This document shows, piece by piece, positions 44,098 to 52,952 of a stretch of 64,000 nt of DNA (positions are counted from its first letter, which is position 1; the number at the start of each line of letters is the position of its first letter). The stretch covers positions 496,001 through 560,000 of the forward strand of contig AP012044.1 of assembly GCA_000283575.1 (NCBI GenBank), written 5' to 3'. The stretch comes from Oscillibacter valericigenes Sjm18-20 (GTDB taxonomy: Bacteria > Bacillota > Clostridia > Oscillospirales > Oscillospiraceae). Position numbers and translations under genes: made by a program. The notes beneath the pieces were generated by a model. The model was not told the origin of the DNA, made no database searches, and saw nothing but the letters and a program-made list of their open reading frames with translations.

Positions 44098-44259
44098 ATG
44101 GCATCATCAAAATCAACACCCAGCCCAGATACTTATCAAGTTCGGGATGTATACCCGAACCGCGCGTTTACCAAGGCGGAACAGCTGCGGGTCGCTACTC
44201 AGATTTCTAAGCTGCTGACCCAAGCCGGCAGCCGTATTGAACGCACCGGCAAAAAATGA
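44098..44259 (+). CDS. Small basic hypothetical protein upstream of the serine recombinase
   Basis: A 53-residue protein; AGAGGGGGC precedes ATG 44098. It is rich in Ser, Arg and Lys (SKSTPSPDTYQVRDVYPNRA, then LRVATQISKLLTQAGSRI). No domain recognised. Its end contains the promoter of the recombinase gene, and it lies in the same direction, so it may be an accessory or excision-related factor. That role is a guess from position only. Confidence 0.5.
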   Translation: MASSKSTPSPDTYQVRDVYPNRAFTKAEQLRVATQISKLLTQAGSRIERTGKK

Positions 44260-44298
44260 TATAATAGGCGCACGATAGCAAGTCGTGCGCCCATTATG
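44237..44298 (+). promoter_or_regulatory. Promoter and leader hairpin of the large serine recombinase gene
   Basis: TTGAAC (44237-44242) and TATAAT (44260-44265), 17 bases apart, lie inside the end of the small upstream gene. A hairpin GGCGCACGA/TCGTGCGCC follows at about 44267-44291, just before the AGGAGG ribosome site. Confidence 0.65.
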
Positions 44299-44313
44299 TA
44301 TAGGAGGACTATA

Positions 44314-45834
44314 ATGGTCGCAATTTACGCAAGACAATCCATAGACAAGAAGGACAGCATTTCCATCGACACCCAAATTGAGCTCTGCAAACGGCAGCTC
44401 CCCGATGGAACTCCCTGTGTTGTGTACCCCGATAAGGGGTACAGTGGGAGCAACATCAACCGCCCGGAATTTCAGCGTCTTCTGGAGGATGTAAAGGCTG
44501 GAAAAATCGACCGTATCATCACATATCGGCTGGACCGTATCAGCCGTAGCGTGCTGGATTTTGCCAATCTGGTCGACCTGTTCAACAAACACGGCGTTTC
44601 CTTCAACTCGACACAGGAGCAGTTCGACACCGGGACCCCCATTGGTCGGGCCATGCTAACCATTGTCATGACCTTCGCACAGTTGGAGCGGGAGACCATT
44701 CAGATTCGCATTCGGGACAACTACTATGCCCGGGGGGAAAAGGGGATGTATCTGGGCGGTCCTGCGCCGTTCGGCTTCCGCAAAACCGAGATACGCACGG
44801 AGCAGGGGCGGCTGAAACTGCTGGAGCCCAATCCCGACACGGTGGAGACTCTGGTGCGCATCTTCAGGATGTATGGGGAAGACATGATGAGTCTCTGCGG
44901 AATTGCCAAGCAGTTTAACAGTGAATCTGTATGGGCACCCAAGGGCAACCATTGGGATTCCAGCAAGGTCTCCCGCATCCTGCGCAATCCTGCCGCAGCG
45001 CAATCCAGCGCCGAGTTGTATCATTACTACCGCAACCGGGGCATCCGCTTCACAAATGACATCGCAGACTTTGCCTTTGGAAAGGGCTGCTATCTCTATG
45101 GAAAGCGGAATTCCAACCAGCGGAAATATACGGATGTCAGCGGTCACACCCTGTCACTGGCCCCTCATGATGGTGTGATTCCCGCAGAGCTGTTTTTGAA
45201 GTGCCAGGAGCGGTTGGACGGCAACCAGCAGATTGACAATCGGAAACGCTCCCAGATTACCTGGCTGACCGGCCTCATCAAGTGCGGCAAGTGTGAACAC
45301 GCCGCAATCCCCAAATCCAGTAATTTTGGACGCTATCACAACATCTACTGCTCCGGTAAAGTGTCCTACAACTGCTGTGATGTGGAGGGGAACCTGGGCA
45401 GGCTGGATACCGTCGAAAACGCCGTACGTGACCGCATTTTTCTCTGGGCCGAACGTTATTCAGCTCTGCGGAGTGAAAACGCCGCGGTGAATACGCAGGA
45501 GCGCAACCGGCTCAGCTGCCGGATGGAGGAACTGGACGACAGCATCCACAGGCTGATTGATATGGCGGCGGAGTCCGGCGAAATCACATCCCGGTATCTG
45601 GACGAAAAGGTCAGCCAGCTGGAGAAGGAACGCTGTGGGCTGGAAGAAGAACTGAATCATATGCAGGAGGGCCGTCAGGAGGCCATCGCAAAGGAAGTTC
45701 AGGATATTGAAACCACGTGGGACAGCTTGGACATTGTGGGAAAGAACCGCATTGCGGAACTGCTGATTTCCCGCATTCTGCTCTTCCACGACCACATGGA
45801 TATTGAATGGAAGTATCGGTTTGATTTGGGATAG
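44314..45834 (+). CDS. Large serine recombinase (integrase of the element)
   Basis: A 506-residue protein from ATG 44314 (AGGAGG site). N-terminal resolvase domain: IYARQSIDKKDSISIDTQIE (serine in ARQS), YRLDRISRSVLDFANL, and PIGRAMLTIVMTFAQLERE (about residues 1-145). A Recombinase domain follows (about 155-290). A zinc ribbon comes next (LIKCGKCEHA, later YCSGKVSYNCC), then a coiled-coil region (about 400-460). This is the layout of phage and transposon large serine integrases. It ends 27 bases from the point where the interrupted host gene resumes, so it very probably integrated the element at that gene. Confidence 0.95.
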   Translation: MVAIYARQSIDKKDSISIDTQIELCKRQLPDGTPCVVYPDKGYSGSNINRPEFQRLLEDVKAGKIDRIITYRLDRISRSVLDFANLVDLFNKHGVSFNSTQEQFDTGTPIGRAMLTIVMTFAQLERETIQIRIRDNYYARGEKGMYLGGPAPFGFRKTEIRTEQGRLKLLEPNPDTVETLVRIFRMYGEDMMSLCGIAKQFNSESVWAPKGNHWDSSKVSRILRNPAAAQSSAELYHYYRNRGIRFTNDIADFAFGKGCYLYGKRNSNQRKYTDVSGHTLSLAPHDGVIPAELFLKCQERLDGNQQIDNRKRSQITWLTGLIKCGKCEHAAIPKSSNFGRYHNIYCSGKVSYNCCDVEGNLGRLDTVENAVRDRIFLWAERYSALRSENAAVNTQERNRLSCRMEELDDSIHRLIDMAAESGEITSRYLDEKVSQLEKERCGLEEELNHMQEGRQEAIAKEVQDIETTWDSLDIVGKNRIAELLISRILLFHDHMDIEWKYRFDLG

Positions 45835-45860
45835 CTGTTACTCTAAATGACGCCAACGAT

Positions 45861-46013
45861 GATATTGACGCATGGAACGCGACACCCGTGATGGAACAGG
45901 CCTCTTTGGAGCGGCTGGAGACCGTCATGGAGACCGCCGGAGAGCTTGCCCATGAGGACTGGGTCCATTTTGACCAACTGGTGGACAATAGTTTCGCTTT
46001 GGCAGCAAAGTAA
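45861..46013 (+). pseudogene. 3' fragment of the SsuA-type binding-protein gene
   Basis: The fragment reads DIDAWNATPVMEQASLERLE, then TVMETAGELAHEDWVHFDQL and a C-terminal VDNSFALAAK before TAA 46011-46013. This is the usual C-terminus of NMT1-like binding proteins and continues the gene broken at about 30928. It has no promoter or start of its own. It marks the right junction of the element. Confidence 0.85.
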
Positions 46014-46046
46014 AAAAAGCCTGAAAGCGGCGACAGGATAGCGTGA

Positions 46047-46082
46047 CAAAAGGCCCGGGGAACTCTTCTGTTCCCCGGGCCT
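46047..46082 (-). terminator. Terminator of the GNAT gene
   Basis: A perfect 11-bp stem AGGCCCGGGGA/TCCCCGGGCCT; TTTTGTC follows on the minus strand. Confidence 0.8.
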
Positions 46083-46124
46083 GCACATATCAAAAAGTAT
46101 CCGACAAGGCGGCGGTCTGCCGGC

Positions 46125-46658
46125 TCAGGCAAGCGATTGCAGCTTCTGGTTCAGATATTCCGCCCGCGTGAGAGAAAAATGTACATAGCCTCCGCTCTGA
46201 GAAAGGCGGCGCAGCCCCGCCTTTTCAACGGCACGTAGCGAGCGCAAATTGTCCCGGTGCACATTGGCGGCGACCGTATTTGCCCGCCGCTCGAAAAATG
46301 CATTCTCCAGGCACCGGCGGATAGCCTGCGTACCGTAACCATGTCCCCAGAGTGTCTGCTGCCCGATGGCGACCACCAGCTCATAGGCGTCGTGCTTTTT
46401 GAGTTCCGCCAGCCGAATAAAACCGATAGGCTCCCGGTATCCCTCCCGGCAGACAAAGAAAAACCGTCCCTTCTGATTGAGCTGGCAGGCGAGGAATACC
46501 GGGTCCGTCCGCTCAGCCACCTCCCGCAAACGGGAGGTGATGCCCTGGTCCTCATTCAGATAACGCATAACGGCGGGATTTTCCAGCCAGCCGATCAGAC
46601 GGCTGATTCGTTTGCGGTCTATGTCAGGATGTAAAAAAACAGAAGGAGCTCTCTCCAT
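46125..46658 (-). CDS. GNAT-family N-acetyltransferase (RimJ/RimL type)
   Basis: A 177-residue protein. ATG 46658 has a GAGGT site; the longer frame upstream lacks one. The acetyl-CoA motif A is QQTLWGHGYGTQAIRRCLEN (the R/QxxGxG/A loop as GHGYGT), and NTVAANVHRDNLRSLRAVEK forms motif B. Members acetylate protein N-termini or small molecules. The substrate is not readable. It lies just beyond the right end of the element and is probably a backbone gene. Confidence 0.88.
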   Translation of the reverse strand: MERAPSVFLHPDIDRKRISRLIGWLENPAVMRYLNEDQGITSRLREVAERTDPVFLACQLNQKGRFFFVCREGYREPIGFIRLAELKKHDAYELVVAIGQQTLWGHGYGTQAIRRCLENAFFERRANTVAANVHRDNLRSLRAVEKAGLRRLSQSGGYVHFSLTRAEYLNQKLQSLA

Positions 46659-46863
46659 ATCGCTTACCTCACAGTAAAAAATACTTAAAAGCCCTTCCTT
46701 GCAATGCAATGACGGTTCTTTATTATTCACTTTCCGCAGCATCGGATTTGCGGTTATTTTCAGTCTATCATAGACTTCGGAAAAAAGCAACCCTGTAAAG
46801 CGGAAATACGCTGCAAATACTCACAGTACCCCGGTTGTATTCTCCTGAAAACGTTCGCAGCAA

Positions 46864-46895
46864 GGCCCGGGACTCTTCCTTTCCCGGGCCCTGCC
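46864..46895 (-). terminator. Hairpin downstream of the lipoprotein gene
   Basis: A GGCCCGGGA/TCCCGGGCC stem. It resembles the hairpin at 46047-46082 in sequence, including the ACTCTTC loop part. The T tract is weak. Confidence 0.5.
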
Positions 46896-46902
46896 AATCC
46901 TA

Positions 46903-47685
46903 TTACAGAGCGAGTTCCCGCACTGTGTGGTCTTGCAGGAGATAGAGATGCGCCTTATCGCCGGAGAGAAGATACGTACCCGCAATGGCGTTGGCCTGTC
47001 CCTCTTTGTGGGGCGGGTAGACCTGCAGTTTCAAACACAGAATACCGTCTACCAGCGCCGCGCCGTCCATGGGATAAACGGAGTAGCCCGCCATACTGTC
47101 AGCTTTGAGACCCAGTGTGGCCGGGGACAGAGATTTTATAAAATCCACCGCATCCACATAGGTCATCGGCTCTACCTCCGCTTTGCCCACCGTGCCCTCC
47201 GGACGGGTAAGTGTAATCTGGCAGTCCGTGGCAGTCCATGAGATTTCCATCCGCAAAATCTTTCCGTCCTCAGACGCGGTCTTTGCCAGAACCACGCTGC
47301 CCTCCTCGGCGGTGTAATCCGGAGGATCTATCACCGTGTCGGACTCGTCCACAATCTGAAAGCCGTCCTCCTCCGCCGTCAACTTTTCCACATATTTCCG
47401 CACGCTCTCGCCGCCGGTTTTCAGCTTCTCATAGGTGTAATAGCAAGTCTCAGCCCCGCCGACTGAAGCCGAGGACGACGCATCTTCGGCTGTTGTTTCC
47501 GGCGTCTCCATTTCCGTCATCTCGCCGCTGTTTTCCTCGCCCAATACCGTGTTCAGCGACTCCACCATGTCGCCCCCCAGAGTATAGTCTTCCGGCGGGG
47601 TTGGGGCCTTACTGCCGCAGGACGCCAGGAGGTATATGGTTCCAGCCAGAACCAACGCCATACAAAGACGATCTTTTTTTAACAT
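46903..47685 (-). CDS. Lipoprotein of unknown function
   Basis: A 260-residue protein from ATG 47685 (AAGGTGAG site). The signal peptide ends in the lipobox LLASC. A low-complexity acidic/Ser/Thr linker (about residues 40-75) precedes a folded region (CYYTYEKLKTGGESVRKYVE to the end) with no recognised domain. It would be anchored on the outer face of the membrane. It has no clear operon partner: the EAL-HDOD gene upstream is 64 bases away on the same strand and may be co-transcribed. Confidence 0.75.
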   Translation of the reverse strand: MLKKDRLCMALVLAGTIYLLASCGSKAPTPPEDYTLGGDMVESLNTVLGEENSGEMTEMETPETTAEDASSSASVGGAETCYYTYEKLKTGGESVRKYVEKLTAEEDGFQIVDESDTVIDPPDYTAEEGSVVLAKTASEDGKILRMEISWTATDCQITLTRPEGTVGKAEVEPMTYVDAVDFIKSLSPATLGLKADSMAGYSVYPMDGAALVDGILCLKLQVYPPHKEGQANAIAGTYLLSGDKAHLYLLQDHTVRELAL

Positions 47686-47748
47686 AAATCTCACCTTGCT
47701 TCCGTTCGTCTAAAAGGCAAAAGAACCGGTGTGACAAAAGTTCCGCGC

Positions 47749-48957
47749 TCACTTTCCACTGCGGAATGCCCAGTCCGTATCCTTGATGCACTGCATGTAC
47801 ATTTTAACCACCGTACCTGTCTCCACATTCAATTGGGGTGGTTTCACAGGCGTCCGCCGTTCATAGGAGACGGCATATTCCAGATAACCCTTCAGCGGAC
47901 TGTTGCCCTCATTCAGCAGGACCTTCTTGACCTCGCGGGGAAGCTCGACTTCATTCAGCAAGTCCTTCATAGGCCGGCCCATAATCAGGTCCATCAGACT
48001 GAACATTCCCACAAGAAAGCCGTAGGTTTTCTGCTGACAGAGGGGGGAATGTTCCATAAGCCGTTCGGTAAAGATCCCTCTGAGGTAAGCTTCCCGCACC
48101 GTCTCATCGGAACAGGTGGTATTGAAATCCCGGGCCAGCAGCAGCACCACCCAGTGATACAGCTCGTCAATGCCCAGATAGGTCACGGCCCGCTCGATCA
48201 CCTGCACGGAGTTGCGGTGATAATATTGCAGCGTCTGCACCTTTTTCAACAGGCGAAAGGTCAGCGCCGCATCGGCGCGGATCATCTCCGCACAGTGCCT
48301 CAACTCCGCATCCGGCTTATTCAGCTCCCGCAGGAGGCGCGTGTAGGTGGCAGTGTTGACGCCCGGCATTTCCCTGCGCATATTCATGGGCCGCTCAAAG
48401 AAATATCCCTGGAACATACGGTAACCCAGCCGGAGTGCCGTTTCATAGGCCTCCTGGTTCTCCACCTTTTCTGCCAAAAGCGCCATGCGGCCATGGCGGT
48501 ACTTGTTGGCAATCTCCTCCCGCTTCTTCCCGTCGGTCATGAGAAAATCCACCTTCAGGACGTCAATCAGTGGCAGGATGGGGTCAAAGGCCGGATTTCC
48601 CGTATAGTCGTCCAGCGCCAGACGGTAGCCCTTTTCCTTCAGCTCCTTCAACCGGCGGACCAGACGTTCCGTAACCGGGATACTCTCCAGCAGTTCCACC
48701 GTAATCTGCCGGGGGTTGGTCAACAGCACAAAATCGCTCATCACCAGTTTTTCTGTAAAATTGACATATGCGACTCGCCCGTCGGTCAGGTTGTTCAGGC
48801 CAAACACCATCAGGGCATCGGACAGCAACGTACGGGTGGCGCGGTCGCCATCCGTAAACACGGCTTTGTCATCCTCGCCCGCCCGGTAGAGCAGCTCGTA
48901 TCCAAGCACACGCAGGTTTCGGTCAAAAATGGCCTGCCGGGCAATATATCTTTGCAT
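47749..48957 (-). CDS. EAL-HDOD (YuxH-type) signalling protein
   Basis: A 402-residue protein with a GGAGGG site. Residues 1-200 form a degenerate EAL domain: YELLYRAGE stands where ExLxR is expected, later ALDDYTGN, VDFLMTD and AEKVENQEAY. The catalytic Glu set is incomplete, so it probably binds rather than cleaves c-di-GMP, if it does either. Residues 205-400 are an HDOD domain (YTRLLRELNKPDAELRHCAE). It lies between flagellar/chemotaxis-linked genes. A paralogue lies at 62891 at the window end. The start codon is ATG 48957, 27 bases after the FtsA-like gene. Confidence 0.88.
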   Translation of the reverse strand: MQRYIARQAIFDRNLRVLGYELLYRAGEDDKAVFTDGDRATRTLLSDALMVFGLNNLTDGRVAYVNFTEKLVMSDFVLLTNPRQITVELLESIPVTERLVRRLKELKEKGYRLALDDYTGNPAFDPILPLIDVLKVDFLMTDGKKREEIANKYRHGRMALLAEKVENQEAYETALRLGYRMFQGYFFERPMNMRREMPGVNTATYTRLLRELNKPDAELRHCAEMIRADAALTFRLLKKVQTLQYYHRNSVQVIERAVTYLGIDELYHWVVLLLARDFNTTCSDETVREAYLRGIFTERLMEHSPLCQQKTYGFLVGMFSLMDLIMGRPMKDLLNEVELPREVKKVLLNEGNSPLKGYLEYAVSYERRTPVKPPQLNVETGTVVKMYMQCIKDTDWAFRSGK

Positions 48958-48984
48958 AGACCGATCCCTCCGTTTCGCCCCTTT

Positions 48985-50976
48985 TCAGGCATGGGACTCT
49001 TCCGTCTGAATACTGATATTGTCTCCATCGTTCAGCACGCGCATAAACGCGCTGTTCTCCCCGTTGACCTTCAGTACCACGGGGCGGTCCAGATGTTCAA
49101 AATCCAGGCCGGTGTGCTCCAGCAGATCCATCAGGTAATAGGGGTCTCCCTTTGGCTTCGCCGGCAGCTCCAATGAATTGCCGTTTAAATAAAACTGGCG
49201 GGGCGGAAAGGTCTTCGCCTCTTCCTGGGGCTTATTAGGTACGGGTATACTCCGGGCGGGCCGGGCCTCTCCGGTGGGGGGAGCCGATGGGGCGCGTTCC
49301 CCATTGGCATGCGCGGGCAACGCAGACGGGGCGCGTTCCCCATTGGCATGCGCGGGCAACGCAGACGGGGCGGATGCCTTCACAGGGACAATAACGTTTG
49401 TTTCAATGGAATCTCCCGAGTGCAGTTCATAATTTGGGGCAGCGGGTACTCCGTTCACCAGACAGGACGCCGCAGCTTCTTCGCTGCCCAGAGCTTCCGC
49501 CAGGGTGCGCTGTCCCGGCTTCCCGGCGCAGGCCGGCGTAAATTCAATGGTATCCGCCGCCTGAATCACCGTGGAAGGAGGAAGATCCTGTCCGTTGATG
49601 TGCAGGATGGAAGGCGTAGCCGGTTCCCCGCGGTACAAGGTGCGTCGGCCGTCGATGGTGACTGCCAGAGAAGCGCCGGTCCTCCCGATCAGGTCGGCAT
49701 AGTTGTAGCCGTTCATCTGCAAAACGTCCAGTGCGGTGAGAACACCGCTGCGAAAGAGCTTTGCGGGCTGGCCGTTCAGCCGGACGCGGTAGCTGTCTGA
49801 GATCAGACCCAGACCCGCGGAGACGGCGATCCCCAGCGGCGTCGCATACTCCGGATCGTTCAGTTCTTCCTCGTCGGAAAAAGCGCTGGCCTTGAAGTTG
49901 GCCCCCGCAATGGCAATCCTGCGGGGTTCCATCTCCAGTGCGGAGGCCACTGCGTCCACGAGCCCCTCCAGCTTGCTGCCGCCGCCCGCCAAAAACACCG
50001 CCGACGGCGGGCCGCCGTTGATCTCCCGGATGCGGCGGGCCAACTCATCCGCCAGCTGCTTCATCGCGGGCTGGATCGCCGCCTTCAGTTCGTCGGCGGG
50101 AATCTCCTGGTCCAGTCCCAGAATATCGGTAAAACGAAGCGTCTCGTGGCTGGCGGACTCCGCTTTCAGCCGTTCTGCCGTGGAAAAGTCCACCAGATAG
50201 GCACGCATGATCGCCTCTGTGATTTCATCTCCGGCCACAGTGGCCATGGTATAGCCCACCACACTGCCGTCCCGGCAGGCGGCGATATCGGAGGTACCCG
50301 CGCCGATGTCGGCCATGACCAGATTCAAAAGCCGAAGCTCTGGAGGAATGGCGGCGTTGATGGCGGCAATAGGCTCCAGCGTCAGGCTGATCACCTCCAA
50401 CTCCGCCGCCTGCATGGCAGAGTACAGGCTGTCCACTACCTCGGCGGGCAGAAAGGTGGCTACCACATCTGTCTCCAGCTTTTGCCCGTTGTGACCGTGG
50501 AGCGTTAAAAGGGGATAGTTATCCAGCAAATAGCGGGAGACGGTGTATCCCACAAGGTATAACCGGCCCAGCCGGTCGCTGTTCCTGGTGACGGCAGCCT
50601 CGGCGTCGGACACGGCCCCCGCCTCCAACTGGCCGATCAGATCGTCACTGACCCGTCGGACTTCCGGAAGCTCCAGTTCAAAGTGACCGGACTCCGTATG
50701 CAGCGCGCGCCCTGCGGCGGCAATACATACCCGCGTCAGCTTGCAGTTCAGCCGATTTTCCAGCCGGGCAGTCACCTCCGCAGCAACCTTGCCCACTTGG
50801 GCAATATCCTCGATCTGGCCGTCAATCATGGCTCGCTTGCTGTGTTCCTGCTTCTCCACGGCCAAAATGTGCATCCGCTCATTTTCCGCCCGGCCCACCA
50901 TGCCAATGATGCTTCTGGTGCCTATGTCCAGCGCAAAAATCATATCCCGGCTCTGTTCTTCGCGTATTTTTTCCAC
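48985..50976 (-). CDS. FtsA/PilM-like actin-fold ATPase with C-terminal extension
   Basis: A 663-residue protein starting with GTG 50976 (AGGGG site). Residues 10-400 show the FtsA pattern: FALDIGTRSIIGMV (phosphate 1), ADIGAGTSDIAA (phosphate 2) and VFLAGGGSKLEGL (adenosine). A FtsA-specific SHS2-like 1C insertion is present. The remainder is a beta-rich part (GYNYADLIGRTGASLAVTIDG), a Pro/Ala linker with two 13-residue repeats, and a final domain (FYLNGNSLELPAKPKGDPYY). It is longer than FtsA and has no FtsZ neighbour. It may scaffold a membrane machine such as a divisome or pilus-like system; that is inference. Confidence 0.8.
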   Translation of the reverse strand: MEKIREEQSRDMIFALDIGTRSIIGMVGRAENERMHILAVEKQEHSKRAMIDGQIEDIAQVGKVAAEVTARLENRLNCKLTRVCIAAAGRALHTESGHFELELPEVRRVSDDLIGQLEAGAVSDAEAAVTRNSDRLGRLYLVGYTVSRYLLDNYPLLTLHGHNGQKLETDVVATFLPAEVVDSLYSAMQAAELEVISLTLEPIAAINAAIPPELRLLNLVMADIGAGTSDIAACRDGSVVGYTMATVAGDEITEAIMRAYLVDFSTAERLKAESASHETLRFTDILGLDQEIPADELKAAIQPAMKQLADELARRIREINGGPPSAVFLAGGGSKLEGLVDAVASALEMEPRRIAIAGANFKASAFSDEEELNDPEYATPLGIAVSAGLGLISDSYRVRLNGQPAKLFRSGVLTALDVLQMNGYNYADLIGRTGASLAVTIDGRRTLYRGEPATPSILHINGQDLPPSTVIQAADTIEFTPACAGKPGQRTLAEALGSEEAAASCLVNGVPAAPNYELHSGDSIETNVIVPVKASAPSALPAHANGERAPSALPAHANGERAPSAPPTGEARPARSIPVPNKPQEEAKTFPPRQFYLNGNSLELPAKPKGDPYYLMDLLEHTGLDFEHLDRPVVLKVNGENSAFMRVLNDGDNISIQTEESHA
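49289..49366 (-). repeat. Two exact 39-bp tandem repeats in the FtsA-like gene
   Basis: Units 49289-49327 and 49328-49366 are identical and encode SALPAHANGERAP-type 13-residue blocks in the linker. The exact identity implies recent duplication. Confidence 0.95.
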
Positions 50977-51040
50977 GGTGGATCACCCCTCTGTGCTTTC
51001 GGGCCGCGCCGCCTTTGGCGACGCGGTACCCGAGATACTC

Positions 51041-52912
51041 TCAGTATTTTCCTGCGGTCACTGCGGCGGGGACGGGCTTGTGCACGGCGTCATCCGCCTT
51101 TTGCACGGTGCTGTCCGCCTTTTTCGATACCTTGGCGGCAGTGGGCGCCTGGGCAGTCCGTCCTTCCCACAGCTGGAACTTCTTGATCCGCGCTCGCATC
51201 ATTTCCGCGTGGGAGGACAGCTCCTCGCTGGCGGCAGCACTCTCCTCGGACGTTGCCGAATTGGTCTGTACCACGCTGGAGATCTGCTCGATGCCCTCTT
51301 TTACCTGACCAATGCTGGCGGTCTCCTGGTGGACGGCCTCCGCCACTTTGCCCATGGCCTCCACAGCTTCCAAAACGATGGCCGTGGTCTCGTTCAGTGT
51401 CTTCGTAACACCGGAAACAACCTGATTGCCGTCACTTACATAACGAACAGAATTTTCAATCAGGCTCTTGGTGGCCTTGGCGGCCTCGTCGGATTTGCCG
51501 GCCAGATTACGCACCTCATCGGCCACCACCGCGAAGCCCTTGCCGGCCTCGCCGGCTCTCGCGGCCTCCACAGCGGCGTTCAGTGCCAAAATGTTGGTCT
51601 GGAACGCGATATCCTCAATCGTCTTGATGATGCGGCCGATCTCCTGAGAAGACTCGGATATCTTGCCCATAGCCTCATTGACCTGCTGCATCTGCCCGTT
51701 GCTGAGCCTCGCTTTTTCCCCGGCAGAATTGGCGCTGTCCTGCGCCTGCTGGGTGGTGCGGGCATTTTCCTCAGCGGCGGAAGCGATTTCGTTGATGGTG
51801 GCGGACAACTCCTCCACCGCACTGGCCTGCTCCGTGGCGCCCTGAGCCAGAGACTGGGCACCGGTGGCCACCTGCTCCGATCCGGCGGACACCTGATCAG
51901 CGCTCTGGCTGATCTGTAAGAGCGTCTCGCTCATGCCCTCTCTAATCTTGACAAAGCTGGAGAAGATTGCCGCGAAATCGCCCCGATAGGCATCTCTTGC
52001 TTTGGAGCGGACGTTGAAGTTCCCCTTAGCCATCTCGCCCAGCATATACTCCACATCTCCAACCATCTGCCGGAGGCCAGTGACAATGGTCTGGGTGGCC
52101 TGCGCCAGCTCTCCGGCTTCGTCCTTCGCCCGAATGTCGGGTAACTCTGCTGCCAAGTCGCCCTGTGCCAGCAGATTCAGGCGGTTGACGCACTCCCGCA
52201 TGGGTTTTGATATCTTGCCGGAGATGGAGGCTCCCAGAAGGAGACCCACTGTCGTAGCCAGCGCAATCAGCAGCGCGCACACCAGAATGGTAATACGCAT
52301 CGACGCAGCGGCAGACTCCCGCTGCGCGTTGCCCAGGGTCACATTGTCGTCCAGCAGTTTATTCAGATTATCATTGATCACCGTGTAATAGGGAACCAGA
52401 TTCTCAACCATCTGCCGCTGGGCTTTTTTCATCACGATGAGCGCGTTGGATCCGCCGGCAGTATCCAAAATGTCCTGCGCTTCGGACTTATAAGAGCTCC
52501 AAGCATCCATCACCGTGTCATAGAGATCCTGTTCGGATTCATTGGAGATCGTCTCCTTTACAGCGGCCATCTCATCTTCGAAGGTCGCAGAGCAGTCTTT
52601 GTAGTCGCTTATTCCATCCTGCATATACGACATCTCAAAGTAATTCACTCCGTCGTGAAGACTGCTGTTCAAGCGGACGAATGTTGCCAGTGCCTTTCCG
52701 ATATCGCCTTGAGAAAAGCCAAATTCCGTCAGCGCGCGGTCGTACTTGCTGCCTATATTATACATTTGAATCAGGCCAACCACTGCACTCAGCGTCAACA
52801 ATACAAGGCCGATGGCAACCGTGCCGAGAATTTTCCCTCTGATTTTCATGCTGGGCAGTATTTTTTTCCTCTGTCCTGCCTCGCGGTCCCTTTTCTCCTT
52901 TTTCATTGCCAT
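51041..52912 (-). CDS. Methyl-accepting chemotaxis protein
   Basis: A 623-residue protein; ATG 52912 follows AAAGGAAG. It has TM1 ([20 protein letters not shown], about residues 30-50), a 4HB-type periplasmic sensor region (about 50-235), TM2 ([20 protein letters not shown]) and HAMP ([20 protein letters not shown]). The signalling domain carries the hairpin tip [20 protein letters not shown] and [14 protein letters not shown]. It ends without an NWETF-type CheR pentapeptide. It senses an unknown ligand and controls CheA at the pole. Upstream is an FtsE-like ATPase 40 bases away. Confidence 0.95.
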   Translation of the reverse strand: MAMKKEKRDREAGQRKKILPSMKIRGKILGTVAIGLVLLTLSAVVGLIQMYNIGSKYDRALTEFGFSQGDIGKALATFVRLNSSLHDGVNYFEMSYMQDGISDYKDCSATFEDEMAAVKETISNESEQDLYDTVMDAWSSYKSEAQDILDTAGGSNALIVMKKAQRQMVENLVPYYTVINDNLNKLLDDNVTLGNAQRESAAASMRITILVCALLIALATTVGLLLGASISGKISKPMRECVNRLNLLAQGDLAAELPDIRAKDEAGELAQATQTIVTGLRQMVGDVEYMLGEMAKGNFNVRSKARDAYRGDFAAIFSSFVKIREGMSETLLQISQSADQVSAGSEQVATGAQSLAQGATEQASAVEELSATINEIASAAEENARTTQQAQDSANSAGEKARLSNGQMQQVNEAMGKISESSQEIGRIIKTIEDIAFQTNILALNAAVEAARAGEAGKGFAVVADEVRNLAGKSDEAAKATKSLIENSVRYVSDGNQVVSGVTKTLNETTAIVLEAVEAMGKVAEAVHQETASIGQVKEGIEQISSVVQTNSATSEESAAASEELSSHAEMMRARIKKFQLWEGRTAQAPTAAKVSKKADSTVQKADDAVHKPVPAAVTAGKY

Positions 52913-52952
52913 TATCTTCCTTTCTCTACTTTGCCCCATGCAATCTGGATTT

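Larger units (their letters stand above)
30927..45862. mobile_element. Integrated element (about 14.9 kb) inserted in the binding-protein gene
   Basis: Both ends fall inside one broken gene. The left boundary is near 30926-30929 (codon GAA of QRYKE) and the right boundary near 45861-45864 (codon GAT before IDAWN). A shared GA could be the crossover dinucleotide. A large serine recombinase ends 27 bases from the right boundary, the usual place for a self-integrating enzyme. Content: ATPase/RES module, MITE-like element, RecD2-like operon, VbhA-type antitoxin, IS256-family insertion, tyrosine recombinase, resolvase remnant, AAA/DUF4143 ATPase. No conjugation or phage structural genes are visible, so it is an island or mobilisable element, possibly built from nested insertions. 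Confidence 0.8.

Noticed and set aside
47731..49176. 481-codon open frame antisense to the EAL-HDOD gene
   Set aside because: The minus strand has clear EAL-HDOD homology and a ribosome site; the plus frame has neither.
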